Source: Clostridia bacterium
GTDB lineage: Bacteria; Bacillota; Clostridia; Lachnospirales; Lachnospiraceae
Direction of reading: 5' to 3'
NCBI GenBank assembly: GCA_003249225.1
Contig: QKJQ01000015.1
Coordinates: forward strand, 248,001-312,000
DNA length: 64,000 bases
Both the position numbers and the translations under genes were made by a program. Positions within the stretch are counted from its first letter, which is position 1. Each line of letters begins with the position of its first letter. Shown piece after piece: positions 25,640 to 34,853 of this stretch. Below the pieces are notes generated by a model. The model made no database searches. It was not told the origin of the DNA and saw nothing but the letters and a program-made list of their open reading frames with translations.

Positions 25640-26674
25640 TTATAGCTTCTGCGCCTCATCAAACAACGCCTTAACATTCGCCGGCGGTACATCCTCCATC
25701 AGCGCTTCATGGCTCGGGGACAAGATAAGTCCAGTTGGGAAGATGCTCCGCAGTTCCTTCACTTTATCCTTTACTTCTTCCGTGCTGCCGTGGACCAGAA
25801 GCTCCTGGGTATCCACCCCGCCGCAGAACGCGACCTTTTCTCCAAATTTATCATGCAGAGGACGAGGTTCCATCCCCGCTGCCAGAGCCTGAATTGGATG
25901 AATGATATCAACCCCTGCTTCGATCAGATCCGGTATGACATCCACGATGGAACCACAGGAATGGTAGATTACCTTCAGTCCATAGCTGTGTGCCTGTTCC
26001 ACGAGTTTTTTGCAGCCCGGTATAATGAATTCACGTACCATGGCAGGAGACAGCATCAAACCTCTCTGACTTCCCATGTCATTGCCGATCAGAACCGCAT
26101 CCAGTCTACCTTTTGTCGCTTCATAGAAGATTTCATTTGCCTTCAGATAAAAATCCACGATTTTATCATTTACCACTTCGTAGATCTCCGGGTTCGCGAT
26201 CATATTCATCATGGCAGTCTCCATACCAAATGAGGCACAGGCATCCTGAAAATGCGCCGACCACATGATACCGAGCTTTACCTTATCTTCCGGGGCTTCC
26301 TGCACCCGTCTTTTACATTCTTCCACATCAATGTATAGCGCCGGGTCGGGCCATTCAAAGAAATCCAGGTCTTCCAGCTCTTCAGCTTCCTTAAAACACC
26401 CGTCTGCGGTCAGTGTACGTTCCTCTGCATCTACCACGGAATCACCATACCAGTTAAAAGCAGCATAGATCGCCGTAGCATCCGGTGAATGATACGGTAC
26501 CTCAACGGCATAAAAATCATCCCCTACTGCCAGCTTTAACTCATGCATATTCTTCACACCATAGTGATCAAATAATGCCGGCTGTGCCTTGATATCCGGC
26601 ATGCCAAGCCAGGCTGCCGGCCGGTCAACGGGTTGTCTGTTCACCGTTGCAAAAAAACGTTCTTTACTGTTCAT
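25640..26674 (-). CDS. Uroporphyrinogen decarboxylase (URO-D) family protein
   Basis: 344 residues. The N-terminus MNSKERFFATVNRQPVDRPA and the block GLKVIYHSCGSIVDVIPDLIEAGVDIIHPIQ fit the URO-D/MtaA superfamily. VAFCGGVDTQELLVHGS and a late PPANV region complete the barrel. Members of this branch lie in many Clostridia sugar operons rather than in heme pathways; several related enzymes move methyl groups with a corrinoid protein. No corrinoid protein or other heme gene is present here, so a role in demethylating a sugar or aglycone is only a hypothesis. The gene follows the first GH42 gene by 11 bases with TAAGGAGG as ribosome site. Confidence 0.8.
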   Translation of the reverse strand: MNSKERFFATVNRQPVDRPAAWLGMPDIKAQPALFDHYGVKNMHELKLAVGDDFYAVEVPYHSPDATAIYAAFNWYGDSVVDAEERTLTADGCFKEAEELEDLDFFEWPDPALYIDVEECKRRVQEAPEDKVKLGIMWSAHFQDACASFGMETAMMNMIANPEIYEVVNDKIVDFYLKANEIFYEATKGRLDAVLIGNDMGSQRGLMLSPAMVREFIIPGCKKLVEQAHSYGLKVIYHSCGSIVDVIPDLIEAGVDIIHPIQALAAGMEPRPLHDKFGEKVAFCGGVDTQELLVHGSTEEVKDKVKELRSIFPTGLILSPSHEALMEDVPPANVKALFDEAQKL

Positions 26675-26685
26675 CGTGTGCCTCC

Positions 26686-28743
26686 TTATTTGCTTTCGAT
26701 CACGGCTGTCTCAAGCGGCTGCAGGCGCAAAGTACCTTTCACTGCCTCTCCATTCATAAGATTTCTGCCGTCTGCTGCCAAAGCAACCGTTCTCTCTTCT
26801 TCTGTTTCATTCATATAAAAATCAAAGTTCAAAGTATCCTTTGTTCTTCTGTGGTACTCAACACCTTCCGGCACCGTAAAGCAGGTGACCTCTGCTGTTG
26901 CAAAAAGAGCGCGGTAGATGGCTTTCATCCCTGCCTCATCCAGTCTTGCTCCAACGTAGTAAGCATCCCCTTTGCCATAATGGTTTCTTGTTACGACCGG
27001 TGTTCCTTTATAAAAATCTTTCGTATAGGTTCCAAGGATCTCGGCTTCCTGTACCTTGAGAACTTCACAAAAGTCAGTGATTTTTGCATCCTTCGTAACT
27101 TCTTTTGTTACACCGGCTTCTTCTAAGAAGCCTTCGTCAAAGGCAATACCATTCACATCGCTTGGGTATAAGGTATCGATCTCTTCTGTGTACAGACCAA
27201 AGAGTTCCATCAGACCGTCACCCGGAAAGCCCCCGAGATAGCAGAGGGTTGTATCATCCACATATCCTGTAAGGTATGTGGTCAGAAGCATACCGCCTTC
27301 ATCGACGAAGCATTTCAGTCTTTCTGCCAGTTCCGGACGAAGCAGATAAAGCATTGGGGCAATCAGAACTTTGTATCCCGAAAAATCTATGGAAGGAGTA
27401 ATGACATCGACTTCAACACCCAGTGACCGTACAATGCGATATTGTTCTTTGCAAGTCTCATCGTATTTCTTTTGCTTTGACAGACCCGGCAGGTCTTCGA
27501 TTGCCCATCTGGTATTCCAGTCAAAAAGCAGGGCTGTTTGTGCTTTGATTACCGAGCCCTCGGTTTTCTCAAGTTTCTTAAGGATCTCCCCTACTTCTTT
27601 TACTTCCAGAAAAGTCCTTGTATCATTTCTGCCTACATGGTCCATAACGGCTCCATGGTATTGTTCAAAGGAACCTCTTCCCTTACGCCACTGGAAATAC
27701 TGTACCGTATCCGAACCACAGGCAATGGCATGCAGAGAGGAAAGCTGGTGGATTCCCGGACGCTTCAGCTTATTGAACGGATGCCAGTTTACAAGACTTG
27801 GGGTACTTTCCATCAGCATGAAAGGTTTTCCCGGCAGGAAGGATCGCATCATGGAATGATCAAAACTAACATCAGCAAAGGATCGCTGTAAACTCTCTTC
27901 ATCATTCCCCCAGGCCGGATAGCTGTCCCAGGCAATCACATCGAGTTCCTTTGCCATTACTTCATAATCAAGACCACGGTACATGCGCATAAAATTCGTT
28001 GTAACCGGCAGCTTGTTGCCATTTTTCCGGAGCACAGCAATCTCCCATTTCATAAAATCCGTCATGTTCCAGGTCGTAAATCTGCGCCAGTCCAGCCGAT
28101 GTCCGGCAACACTCATTTCACCGTTTGGCATTGGTGCTTCGATCTGGTCAAAACTGTTATAGTTATGGCTCCAGAAGGTCGTCCACCAGGCTTTGTTCAG
28201 TTCTTCTATATTGTTGTGGTACTTTTCTTTTAACCAGTTCCTGAATTTGTTCTGGCAAAGATCACAATAGCACTCACCGCCAAATTCATTAGAAATGTGC
28301 CATAAGATCACGCCCGGGTGATTTCCGAAATGTTCTTCCAGCTTCGTATCCAGAATAGCTGCCTTTTCACGGTAAACACGGGAGGACATACAGTGATTGT
28401 GTCGGACTCCATGGTGATTGCGGACTCCGTTGCTTGCCACACGCATAACTTCCGGGTAAGCAGCATCCATCCAGGCTGGTCTGGCACCGGTCGGCGTGGC
28501 CAGTACGGTGTAAATCCCTGCCGTATACAAATTATTTATGATCGACTCAAGCCATTCAAAATGAAAAACACCCTCTTCCGGCTCATAGACGGCCCAGGAA
28601 AATACACCAAGCGTCGCAGTATTGATACCTGCTTCTTTCATAAGCCGGATGTCCTCTTCCAAAATATCAGGTCTGTCCAGCCATTGTTCCGGATTGTAAT
28701 CACCACCATGCAAAAGTCCTGTTACGTTCGGAAATAATTTCAT
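26686..28743 (-). CDS. GH42 beta-galactosidase (first copy)
   Basis: 685 residues, a complete GH42 enzyme. GGDYNPEQW opens the barrel; acid/base Glu153 is in HISNEFGGECYC, nucleophile Glu312 in FMLMESTPS, and CYCDLCQ provides zinc-binding cysteines. The C-terminal part holds the trimerisation and beta domains (ALLFDWNTRW, APMLYLL). GH42 enzymes release galactose from beta-galactosides such as galactan oligosaccharides. There is no signal peptide, so it acts on imported oligomers. Two small hairpins (GCAGG/CCTGC at 28794-28812 and CCGGT/ACCGG at 28771-28786) lie in the leader before the ribosome site AAAGGAG. Confidence 0.92.
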   Translation of the reverse strand: MKLFPNVTGLLHGGDYNPEQWLDRPDILEEDIRLMKEAGINTATLGVFSWAVYEPEEGVFHFEWLESIINNLYTAGIYTVLATPTGARPAWMDAAYPEVMRVASNGVRNHHGVRHNHCMSSRVYREKAAILDTKLEEHFGNHPGVILWHISNEFGGECYCDLCQNKFRNWLKEKYHNNIEELNKAWWTTFWSHNYNSFDQIEAPMPNGEMSVAGHRLDWRRFTTWNMTDFMKWEIAVLRKNGNKLPVTTNFMRMYRGLDYEVMAKELDVIAWDSYPAWGNDEESLQRSFADVSFDHSMMRSFLPGKPFMLMESTPSLVNWHPFNKLKRPGIHQLSSLHAIACGSDTVQYFQWRKGRGSFEQYHGAVMDHVGRNDTRTFLEVKEVGEILKKLEKTEGSVIKAQTALLFDWNTRWAIEDLPGLSKQKKYDETCKEQYRIVRSLGVEVDVITPSIDFSGYKVLIAPMLYLLRPELAERLKCFVDEGGMLLTTYLTGYVDDTTLCYLGGFPGDGLMELFGLYTEEIDTLYPSDVNGIAFDEGFLEEAGVTKEVTKDAKITDFCEVLKVQEAEILGTYTKDFYKGTPVVTRNHYGKGDAYYVGARLDEAGMKAIYRALFATAEVTCFTVPEGVEYHRRTKDTLNFDFYMNETEEERTVALAADGRNLMNGEAVKGTLRLQPLETAVIESK

Positions 28744-28828
28744 TCTATTTGTCTCCTTTATCCCTTTTTGCCGGTACCTTGACCGGTTTACCTGCAGGTC
28801 TGGTCGGCCTGCTTCGGGTCAGACATTG

Positions 28829-30841
28829 TTATTCGTTTTTTGCTACCAATACATCTCTGGCTGACAGGACTATTCTACCGCTAATCTCTTCTCCTGTCAT
28901 CAGGTTTGTCAGCTTCTCGCTGCCAAAGTCAACGGCTGCCGGTGTCTGATTATGATTTATGACAAATACAACGCTCATCTTTTTCGAAATTCGGTTTGTT
29001 ATCTCGATGCCTGCCTCCGCCTGGTAAAGAGCTGTGAGGGCATTTTCCTTACAGATCCGGTCTGCAAAGTCTGAGAGGAACTCATCGGAGCCCTGTGTTC
29101 CTATGTAATAAGCCTTTCCTTTTTTGTACTCATTCACAGTTACACATGGCATTCCTTCATAAAAATCACCGCCATACACAGCAAGTGTCGCAGCACCTCT
29201 GGTATGCAGCAGGTCACATAAGAATTCACAGGAATATTCCTTTTTCTTAAAGCCGCTGGCAGCATCCATAATCATGGTATTGTTCTCTGTTGGAAATAAC
29301 GCATCGGTTTCTTCCACCCAGATTCCAAGAATGTCACGCAGCTGTCCCGGGTATTCGCCAAAGACACAACGGTCATTCTCATCGGCCAGTCCGGTCATTG
29401 TCGTTGCGATAAAGCATCCGCCCTTTGCCACGAAGGCTTCGATCTTCTTAGCAACCCCCGGCTTCATCATGTAAAGCATCGGTGCTGCTATGACCGAATA
29501 TCCACTAAGATCTGCTTCCACGCTTAGGATATCCACAGGTATGTTCTTTTCATAGAAGGCTTTGTAGTATTTCTGCAGGGTTGCCAGATAGTTCATGTCC
29601 TTGCTTGGACCACTCGATAATTCCAAGGCCCACCAGCTGTTCCAGTCCATTAGAAAGCCTACCTTAGACTGAATGCGGCCTTCTAAGAAAGCATCACCGA
29701 TCGACTGCAATTCACTTCCGATCTGAGCGCACTCACGGAAAATCCTTGTATTCTCATGTCCTGCATGGGAAATGATCGCACCGTGGAATTTTTCCTGACC
29801 ACCGGCGGACTGACGCATCTGGAAGAACATACAGGTATCTGCACCGTGAGCCATCGCCTGATAGCTCATGACGCGAACTTCACCGGGACGTTTTAACTTA
29901 TTGTATGGCTGCCAGTTCTGCTGGTTCGGAGACTGCTCAGTCAGCATGTAGGAAGCACCGCCTTTTAGTCCCCTCATAATATCATGCTTTAAAGCAACAA
30001 GGCTCTTGTCATCGGTCGGCCAGGGGTAATTGTCCCAGCCCGCAATGTCCATGTGTTTAAGCATTTCGAACTGATCGAGCTTTTTAATGAAGCCGGATAT
30101 GTTGGTAGAGATCGGAATATCCGGGCTGTATTTTTTTAAGATCTTGTATTCATTCTCAAAACACTCTGCTGTGGAATCTGTAACAAAACGCATGTAATCC
30201 AGCTGGATCGGTGGGTTGAATCGGTAATCATCGTTCAGTTCCGTCGGAAGTGTAACTTCCTCGAAGCTTGTCACAAGACGTCCCCAGAAAGCAAGGCTCC
30301 AGCGGTCATTTAGGTTTTCTACCGTCTTATAACGTTTTTTCAGCCAGTCGCGAAATCTTGCCTGACAGGTCGGACAGTAGCAGTAGGTGCCGTATTCATT
30401 CGATACATGCCACGCAGCAAGGGCCGGGTGACTGCTGTACCGCTTTGCCATCTCCTCTGCAATTGCAGCGGCACGTTCGCGGTATTTCAGGCTGTTCACA
30501 CAGAAGAAGACCCGCATTCCGTGTGTTCTTTTTCTTCCGGCAATGTCCACCGGAAGTACTTCCGGATATCTTGTCGAAAGCCAGGCCGGCTGTGCTGTTG
30601 TTGGTGTTGCAAGACATACTCTTATCCCATTCTCCCATACCTTATCAAGAATATGGTCCAGCCAGTCAAATTCATATACCCCTTCCTCCGGCTCTAATTT
30701 TGCCCAGGAGAATACCGGAAGGGTCACAATATCGATTCCAGCCTTTTTGAACATTCTCATATCTTCCTCGATGGTCGCATCATCCCATTGATCCGGATTG
30801 TAATCACCACCGTATAGAACTTTATCTGCTCCTTTTAACAT
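28829..30841 (-). CDS. GH42 beta-galactosidase (second copy)
   Basis: 670 residues and clearly homologous to the neighbouring GH42. Seen: GGDYNPDQW, acid/base Glu149 in HVSNEYGTYCYC, zinc cysteines in CYCPTCQ, nucleophile Glu302 in YMLTEQSPN, and GFLMDWNSWW. Two diverged copies side by side suggest different linkages or chain lengths of galactose-containing substrate. No signal peptide. A perfect hairpin CTGTAGT/ACTACAG (30854-30870) sits just before the ribosome site AGGAGG, a possible translational control element. Confidence 0.92.
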   Translation of the reverse strand: MLKGADKVLYGGDYNPDQWDDATIEEDMRMFKKAGIDIVTLPVFSWAKLEPEEGVYEFDWLDHILDKVWENGIRVCLATPTTAQPAWLSTRYPEVLPVDIAGRKRTHGMRVFFCVNSLKYRERAAAIAEEMAKRYSSHPALAAWHVSNEYGTYCYCPTCQARFRDWLKKRYKTVENLNDRWSLAFWGRLVTSFEEVTLPTELNDDYRFNPPIQLDYMRFVTDSTAECFENEYKILKKYSPDIPISTNISGFIKKLDQFEMLKHMDIAGWDNYPWPTDDKSLVALKHDIMRGLKGGASYMLTEQSPNQQNWQPYNKLKRPGEVRVMSYQAMAHGADTCMFFQMRQSAGGQEKFHGAIISHAGHENTRIFRECAQIGSELQSIGDAFLEGRIQSKVGFLMDWNSWWALELSSGPSKDMNYLATLQKYYKAFYEKNIPVDILSVEADLSGYSVIAAPMLYMMKPGVAKKIEAFVAKGGCFIATTMTGLADENDRCVFGEYPGQLRDILGIWVEETDALFPTENNTMIMDAASGFKKKEYSCEFLCDLLHTRGAATLAVYGGDFYEGMPCVTVNEYKKGKAYYIGTQGSDEFLSDFADRICKENALTALYQAEAGIEITNRISKKMSVVFVINHNQTPAAVDFGSEKLTNLMTGEEISGRIVLSARDVLVAKNE

Positions 30842-30897
30842 AGTGCCTCCTATCTGTAGTTCGACTACAGAACTCTTGTAATAATTTCAACGCTTCC

Positions 30898-33567
30898 TCA
30901 ATAGATCTGCAGTTGCGGAGCTTCCAGCAGTCCCGTTGCATCGACCTGCAGGTGGGTGGAGGCTCCGTCCCGGATCGTCCACACCAATGTATTCGTCACA
31001 TCGATGGTTATATGATTGTTGCCGGACACCAGCAGCTTTGTGATATCCAGTTTTCCATGATTCTGCAGGATCATGCCTGCGGATATGCCATTGATAAAGA
31101 CTTCTGCCGTATCTCCGATTCGAGGCAGACACAGCCTGTAAATGTCCTCATCGAACTTTTCAAGAAGCATATCGCCTTCGTATCGGTAGGTACCTGAAAA
31201 TCCGGTAAAGTATCCACGTCCATTCATGTTCGGGAGCTCTGTTTGTGCAGGAAGTATAAGCTTGTGCACGAATCCGTCCTCTTTTCCCGCTTCCAGCAAT
31301 GATACCTTCCATTCGATAGCTAATGCGGATTCTTCCTTACATTGTTTCTTATCGCACAATGCTTTGTTACTGCTTATTGTATTATCCGCCTTTTTGTCAT
31401 GATTGCTGCCCGTATTTTGGTCGGTCCTTTTGCCTGTTTCTTCTTCTACGTGGTTTTCTTCCAGCAGGAAGAGCTTCGCTTCTCCCGGCTGAAGTTCCAG
31501 TTCAAACTGCTGATCCCTCATCCGGTAACTTTCTGCCGTGTTTTCCATCGCATTGTATTCTGTAAGACAGGTGTACGTTCCTTGTTGTACCGTAACCTTT
31601 GTATGGATGGCTTCTGCAATGCTTTCATTAAAGAAATAATACATCTTACAGCCTTCTTTTATGTAACAGTAGAAACGGAGATCCTTGTATTTTTCTGCAC
31701 TGGAAATCTCTGTCCTTTGCTGTTTTCGTATTGTACGGGTAAGCTTGCTTAAGGGTACGATCGTTACCGCTTCACAGAATGCTTTTGGCAGCGGATGAAA
31801 ATCCGTGTCTAAAAGAGGCAGCTGGTCGATCATATAAATAATCGCTCCATGCCTGGCTCCTTCCATCACAGCCGTTACCGCCTTTGCCGGCAGATACTCA
31901 CAGTATGGCAGGATAAGACAGCCGTAGCTTTCTTTGTTTGCAAGCCATCTTCCATTCTTAACGGACACATTTCCTTCTAACAGCAGATCTGCTGAAATCA
32001 GGTCTGCGTCCAGCTGGTCTTCCAAGAGTTCACGCATGGGCTTTTGAAAAAGCTGCGTCTTCCCGCCGCTCCATTCTGCTTCTGCGTGATACAAAAGCAA
32101 TGCATCTGCAACATGGACCCCGTCACTTAGCAGATGTGCCATACGATTCATGTATTTCATAAGAGCCAAAAAGGCACGGAATTGTGGATTGTTGCCTCTG
32201 GCATAAAAATGCGGTGGGCAGTCTCTGTCGGGGAAGAGCGGTGAAAATGCATGTGGTACGAATTCATTGATTCCACGGACCAGCATGTGATCCGTCAGCC
32301 ATTTCATCAGGGATACCCCTTCCGCCCAGCCATAATTTCCAAAGACTTCACACAAGGCGCGGCCCTTCTTTTCTACGTCGAGATGAGCCAGTGAGCTTCC
32401 CATCTTGGCAAGTCCGAAGTGGAAGAACTCTCCGTCGGCATCTCCTGCGATCCACTGGTGGATTTTTTCTGTAAAGCCCGGAACAATCTGGTGATGCACC
32501 ACATCGATACCGGACATATGCTGTCCTTTTTGTGCACGAAAATAATGTCCGATGCTGCAGCCCATTCTTGCATGGGCATTGTCATCTTCAATGATATGTC
32601 CGATGTACTCTACGTTGTGCTCGCTGCACCAGGCACCGATCTGTCCGGCAAAGCAGCGATCGACCAAAGAAGTCACCGCATCCATGTATTCAACACGGAT
32701 CTTTCCGGTACTGCTGCCGGTATCGTACCAAAGTGCAGGAAGATTTACCGCCAGTGAACTTCCCCACTTTTCTTCCAAAAGTTTCTCTAATTCCCTGCTC
32801 CAGGGAAGCTTCACATTGCTCTTCCCAAGTGAGTCGGTAAAGGAGTATCCTGCCGTGTTCCCAAGTTCCGGCTCATCCGTAAAAAATCCAAGTATGGTTT
32901 TGCCAAATTCATCTTTACATCTTTTGTAATGAGCCTCGTATACTTCGTCGATCAGCACACGGACCGAAGCCGAGTCGATCAGGTTCATGTATTCCGGACG
33001 TCCACCGCCCTGCTGTGTGGTAAACAGCACGAACAGACGATATCTCCCGTCTGGCAGATCAAAATGTACAAAGCCATCATAGTACTGATTCGTCAGATCG
33101 ATAACGCCACGGTCTGACACGGCAAGAGTATCCGTATCCGGTTTCGGAAATGCAAGTATGGATATCAGTTTTCCATCTTTTCCAAGGAATGGTGACACCA
33201 GTACCGCTCCATCCTTTGCCGGACCGATAATATCCATGTGACGCTCTGCAAGGTAGACCTTGGCAAGTTCCGGATGCTTTTGAAAGCCTCCGTTTGCATG
33301 GCCGGTCGGGAATTTATCATCGTCAAGGATCCACAGCTTCATATCTCTTTTTTTTGCTTCTTCGATCAGAAATGCCAGATCATCGAACCAGCGGTCCGTA
33401 CAATACCCGGGATATGGTCTTGATTCCAGGCAGATCTCTTTGATTCCGCACTCGGCAATCTTCTCTACTTCTTCCTTCAGGATATCCTTCGGTTCGCCGT
33501 GCATCCACAGGAATGGCAGGATGTGATTCGAACCTTTCCCTGTCTGTAACTGCTCTATACATTTCAT
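30898..33567 (-). CDS. GH106-like glycoside hydrolase, possible alpha-L-rhamnosidase
   Basis: 889 residues from the ATG at 33567, preceded by AGGGGAG; longer starts lack a ribosome site. The N-terminal barrel has IKEICLESRPYPGYCTDRWFDD and KLWILDDDKFPTGHANGG, the pattern of GH106-type proteins, and GFFTDEPELG carries a likely catalytic acid. FFNES and a C-terminal jelly-roll domain (YFTGFSGTYRYEGD, DVTNTLVWTIRDG) end the protein. GH106 enzymes release L-rhamnose; assignment to this family is from motif style and could be a related unclassified family. No signal peptide. The neighbouring GH78 gene supports a rhamnose-containing substrate. A hairpin CCGATAC/GTATCGG (33604-33625) precedes the gene. 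Confidence 0.65.
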   Translation of the reverse strand: MKCIEQLQTGKGSNHILPFLWMHGEPKDILKEEVEKIAECGIKEICLESRPYPGYCTDRWFDDLAFLIEEAKKRDMKLWILDDDKFPTGHANGGFQKHPELAKVYLAERHMDIIGPAKDGAVLVSPFLGKDGKLISILAFPKPDTDTLAVSDRGVIDLTNQYYDGFVHFDLPDGRYRLFVLFTTQQGGGRPEYMNLIDSASVRVLIDEVYEAHYKRCKDEFGKTILGFFTDEPELGNTAGYSFTDSLGKSNVKLPWSRELEKLLEEKWGSSLAVNLPALWYDTGSSTGKIRVEYMDAVTSLVDRCFAGQIGAWCSEHNVEYIGHIIEDDNAHARMGCSIGHYFRAQKGQHMSGIDVVHHQIVPGFTEKIHQWIAGDADGEFFHFGLAKMGSSLAHLDVEKKGRALCEVFGNYGWAEGVSLMKWLTDHMLVRGINEFVPHAFSPLFPDRDCPPHFYARGNNPQFRAFLALMKYMNRMAHLLSDGVHVADALLLYHAEAEWSGGKTQLFQKPMRELLEDQLDADLISADLLLEGNVSVKNGRWLANKESYGCLILPYCEYLPAKAVTAVMEGARHGAIIYMIDQLPLLDTDFHPLPKAFCEAVTIVPLSKLTRTIRKQQRTEISSAEKYKDLRFYCYIKEGCKMYYFFNESIAEAIHTKVTVQQGTYTCLTEYNAMENTAESYRMRDQQFELELQPGEAKLFLLEENHVEEETGKRTDQNTGSNHDKKADNTISSNKALCDKKQCKEESALAIEWKVSLLEAGKEDGFVHKLILPAQTELPNMNGRGYFTGFSGTYRYEGDMLLEKFDEDIYRLCLPRIGDTAEVFINGISAGMILQNHGKLDITKLLVSGNNHITIDVTNTLVWTIRDGASTHLQVDATGLLEAPQLQIY

Positions 33568-33603
33568 GTAAACTTCTCCCCTATCCCATACAATCGTATT
33601 TAC

Positions 33604-33625
33604 CCGATACCTTTTACAGTATCGG
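33604..33625 (-). other. Leader hairpin before the GH106-like gene
   Basis: CCGATAC (33604-33610) and GTATCGG (33619-33625) form a perfect 7-bp stem with an 8-base loop in the gap between two operon genes. No U-run follows on the minus strand, so it is more likely an mRNA processing or stability element than a terminator. Confidence 0.5.
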
Positions 33626-33658
33626 AATATAAAGTATTTTGTTTTACGTTCCGCTGCT

Positions 33659-34684
33659 CTAAAGCACTTTCTGAAACGGTCTGCTTGCTGCAACCGTTAT
33701 CGTACGAAACTCTTCGAAGACGCTGGTCGGGTCGCCTTCACGAAACGGTCTTGTGGCGCAGTAAAAATGATACAGAGTGCCCTTGTACATAACGATCGAT
33801 GCCTTATGCGCATGGTTCTGGTCAATGCTTCCAAAAATGCCGCTTGTAAGAATCGGAAGATCTACTTTCTCCCAATCGGTCAGGTTCTCTGACAAGGCCA
33901 GTCCTTCCTGGGCATGCCCGTTGTCATATCCAAAGTAGTAGTTTACATAGATGTCTTTGTCTTTTAGTATATAAGGATCCGAGACGAATCTGCCATCCCA
34001 GGTGCCCTTCTCTGTTCGAAGAATTGGGTTTTGTTCGCATCGTTCCCAGTGCATTAAGTCTTTTGAAGTCGCCATTCCAGTCTGTTCGATCCAGCGTGGC
34101 TCCTGATTCTTTGCATTGTAGAACATATACCATGTGTCGTGAAAGTACACGATACAGGCTTTGTACAACCCCCCCTTCTCCCAGTCTCCACCATCTTTCC
34201 ATGAGAACACCGGAGCATCCAGACGATGCCAGGTCATCAGATCCTCCTCTTCGCACCAGGCCAGACCGATTTCTGCCGGACCGGCTTCGTAGCCGTTTTG
34301 TGGATAGGAGTGATAGACCATCCAGTACTTGCCATCAATCTTTTTCAAGGTCGGCAGGTCTTCAAAGTTATCACTTTCCTTGATCATCCAGGTCGCCGCA
34401 CCACCAATTGCGTCCCATCGTGCGGAACCTTCCTCGCGTTTTAAGATGATTCCTTTCTGTTCCCAGTGTAAAAGATCATCACTTACGGCCAGTGCCGACT
34501 GATACCCAATCCCATCAAAACCGGTATGCAGCATATAGAACTGATTGTTATGCCAGAATACGAATGGGATATCGACTCCCTTTGCATCGTAAGAACCTTC
34601 CTTACCGGATCCTGTAAGAACAGGAGCGCCGTAACGATAAGGCGTCAGGTATTTATTAATTCTTGTGTCCGTGATCGAAATCAT
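33659..34684 (-). CDS. Five-bladed beta-propeller glycosidase (GH43/32/117-like)
   Basis: 341 residues without a signal peptide. Repeated blade motifs are visible: DIPFVFWHNNQFYMLHTGFDG, SDDLLHWEQKGIIL, GKYWMVYHSY, WYMFYNAKN, SKDLMHWERCEQNPIL, SDPYILKDKDIYVNYYFGYD and SENLTDWEKV. These are typical of the GH43/GH32/GH117/GH130 superfamily of propeller enzymes. The exact family and linkage cannot be set from the motifs. Acid residues are likely those in the first, middle and SDPYI strands. Cytoplasmic enzyme working with the rhamnosidase and galactosidase genes around it. The start follows TGGAGGAAATCA. Confidence 0.75.
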   Translation of the reverse strand: MISITDTRINKYLTPYRYGAPVLTGSGKEGSYDAKGVDIPFVFWHNNQFYMLHTGFDGIGYQSALAVSDDLLHWEQKGIILKREEGSARWDAIGGAATWMIKESDNFEDLPTLKKIDGKYWMVYHSYPQNGYEAGPAEIGLAWCEEEDLMTWHRLDAPVFSWKDGGDWEKGGLYKACIVYFHDTWYMFYNAKNQEPRWIEQTGMATSKDLMHWERCEQNPILRTEKGTWDGRFVSDPYILKDKDIYVNYYFGYDNGHAQEGLALSENLTDWEKVDLPILTSGIFGSIDQNHAHKASIVMYKGTLYHFYCATRPFREGDPTSVFEEFRTITVAASRPFQKVL

Positions 34685-34853
34685 TTGATTTCCTCCATTT
34701 CACTGCTGATTCCATTCTTCTGTCATTCTAGCGGAGATTTCGCATATTATATAGTGCATCTCTTCTATCAAATGAGTAATTTCTTATATTTTTTTACGAT
34801 GCCAGCCAGTACACATTCCGGCGGCATAACGTATACTTCCTGACTTCTTCGTT

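Noticed and set aside
25640-26674. Heme biosynthesis gene (hemE)
   Set aside because: It belongs to the URO-D superfamily but lies in a glycan operon with no other tetrapyrrole genes and looks MtaA-like.
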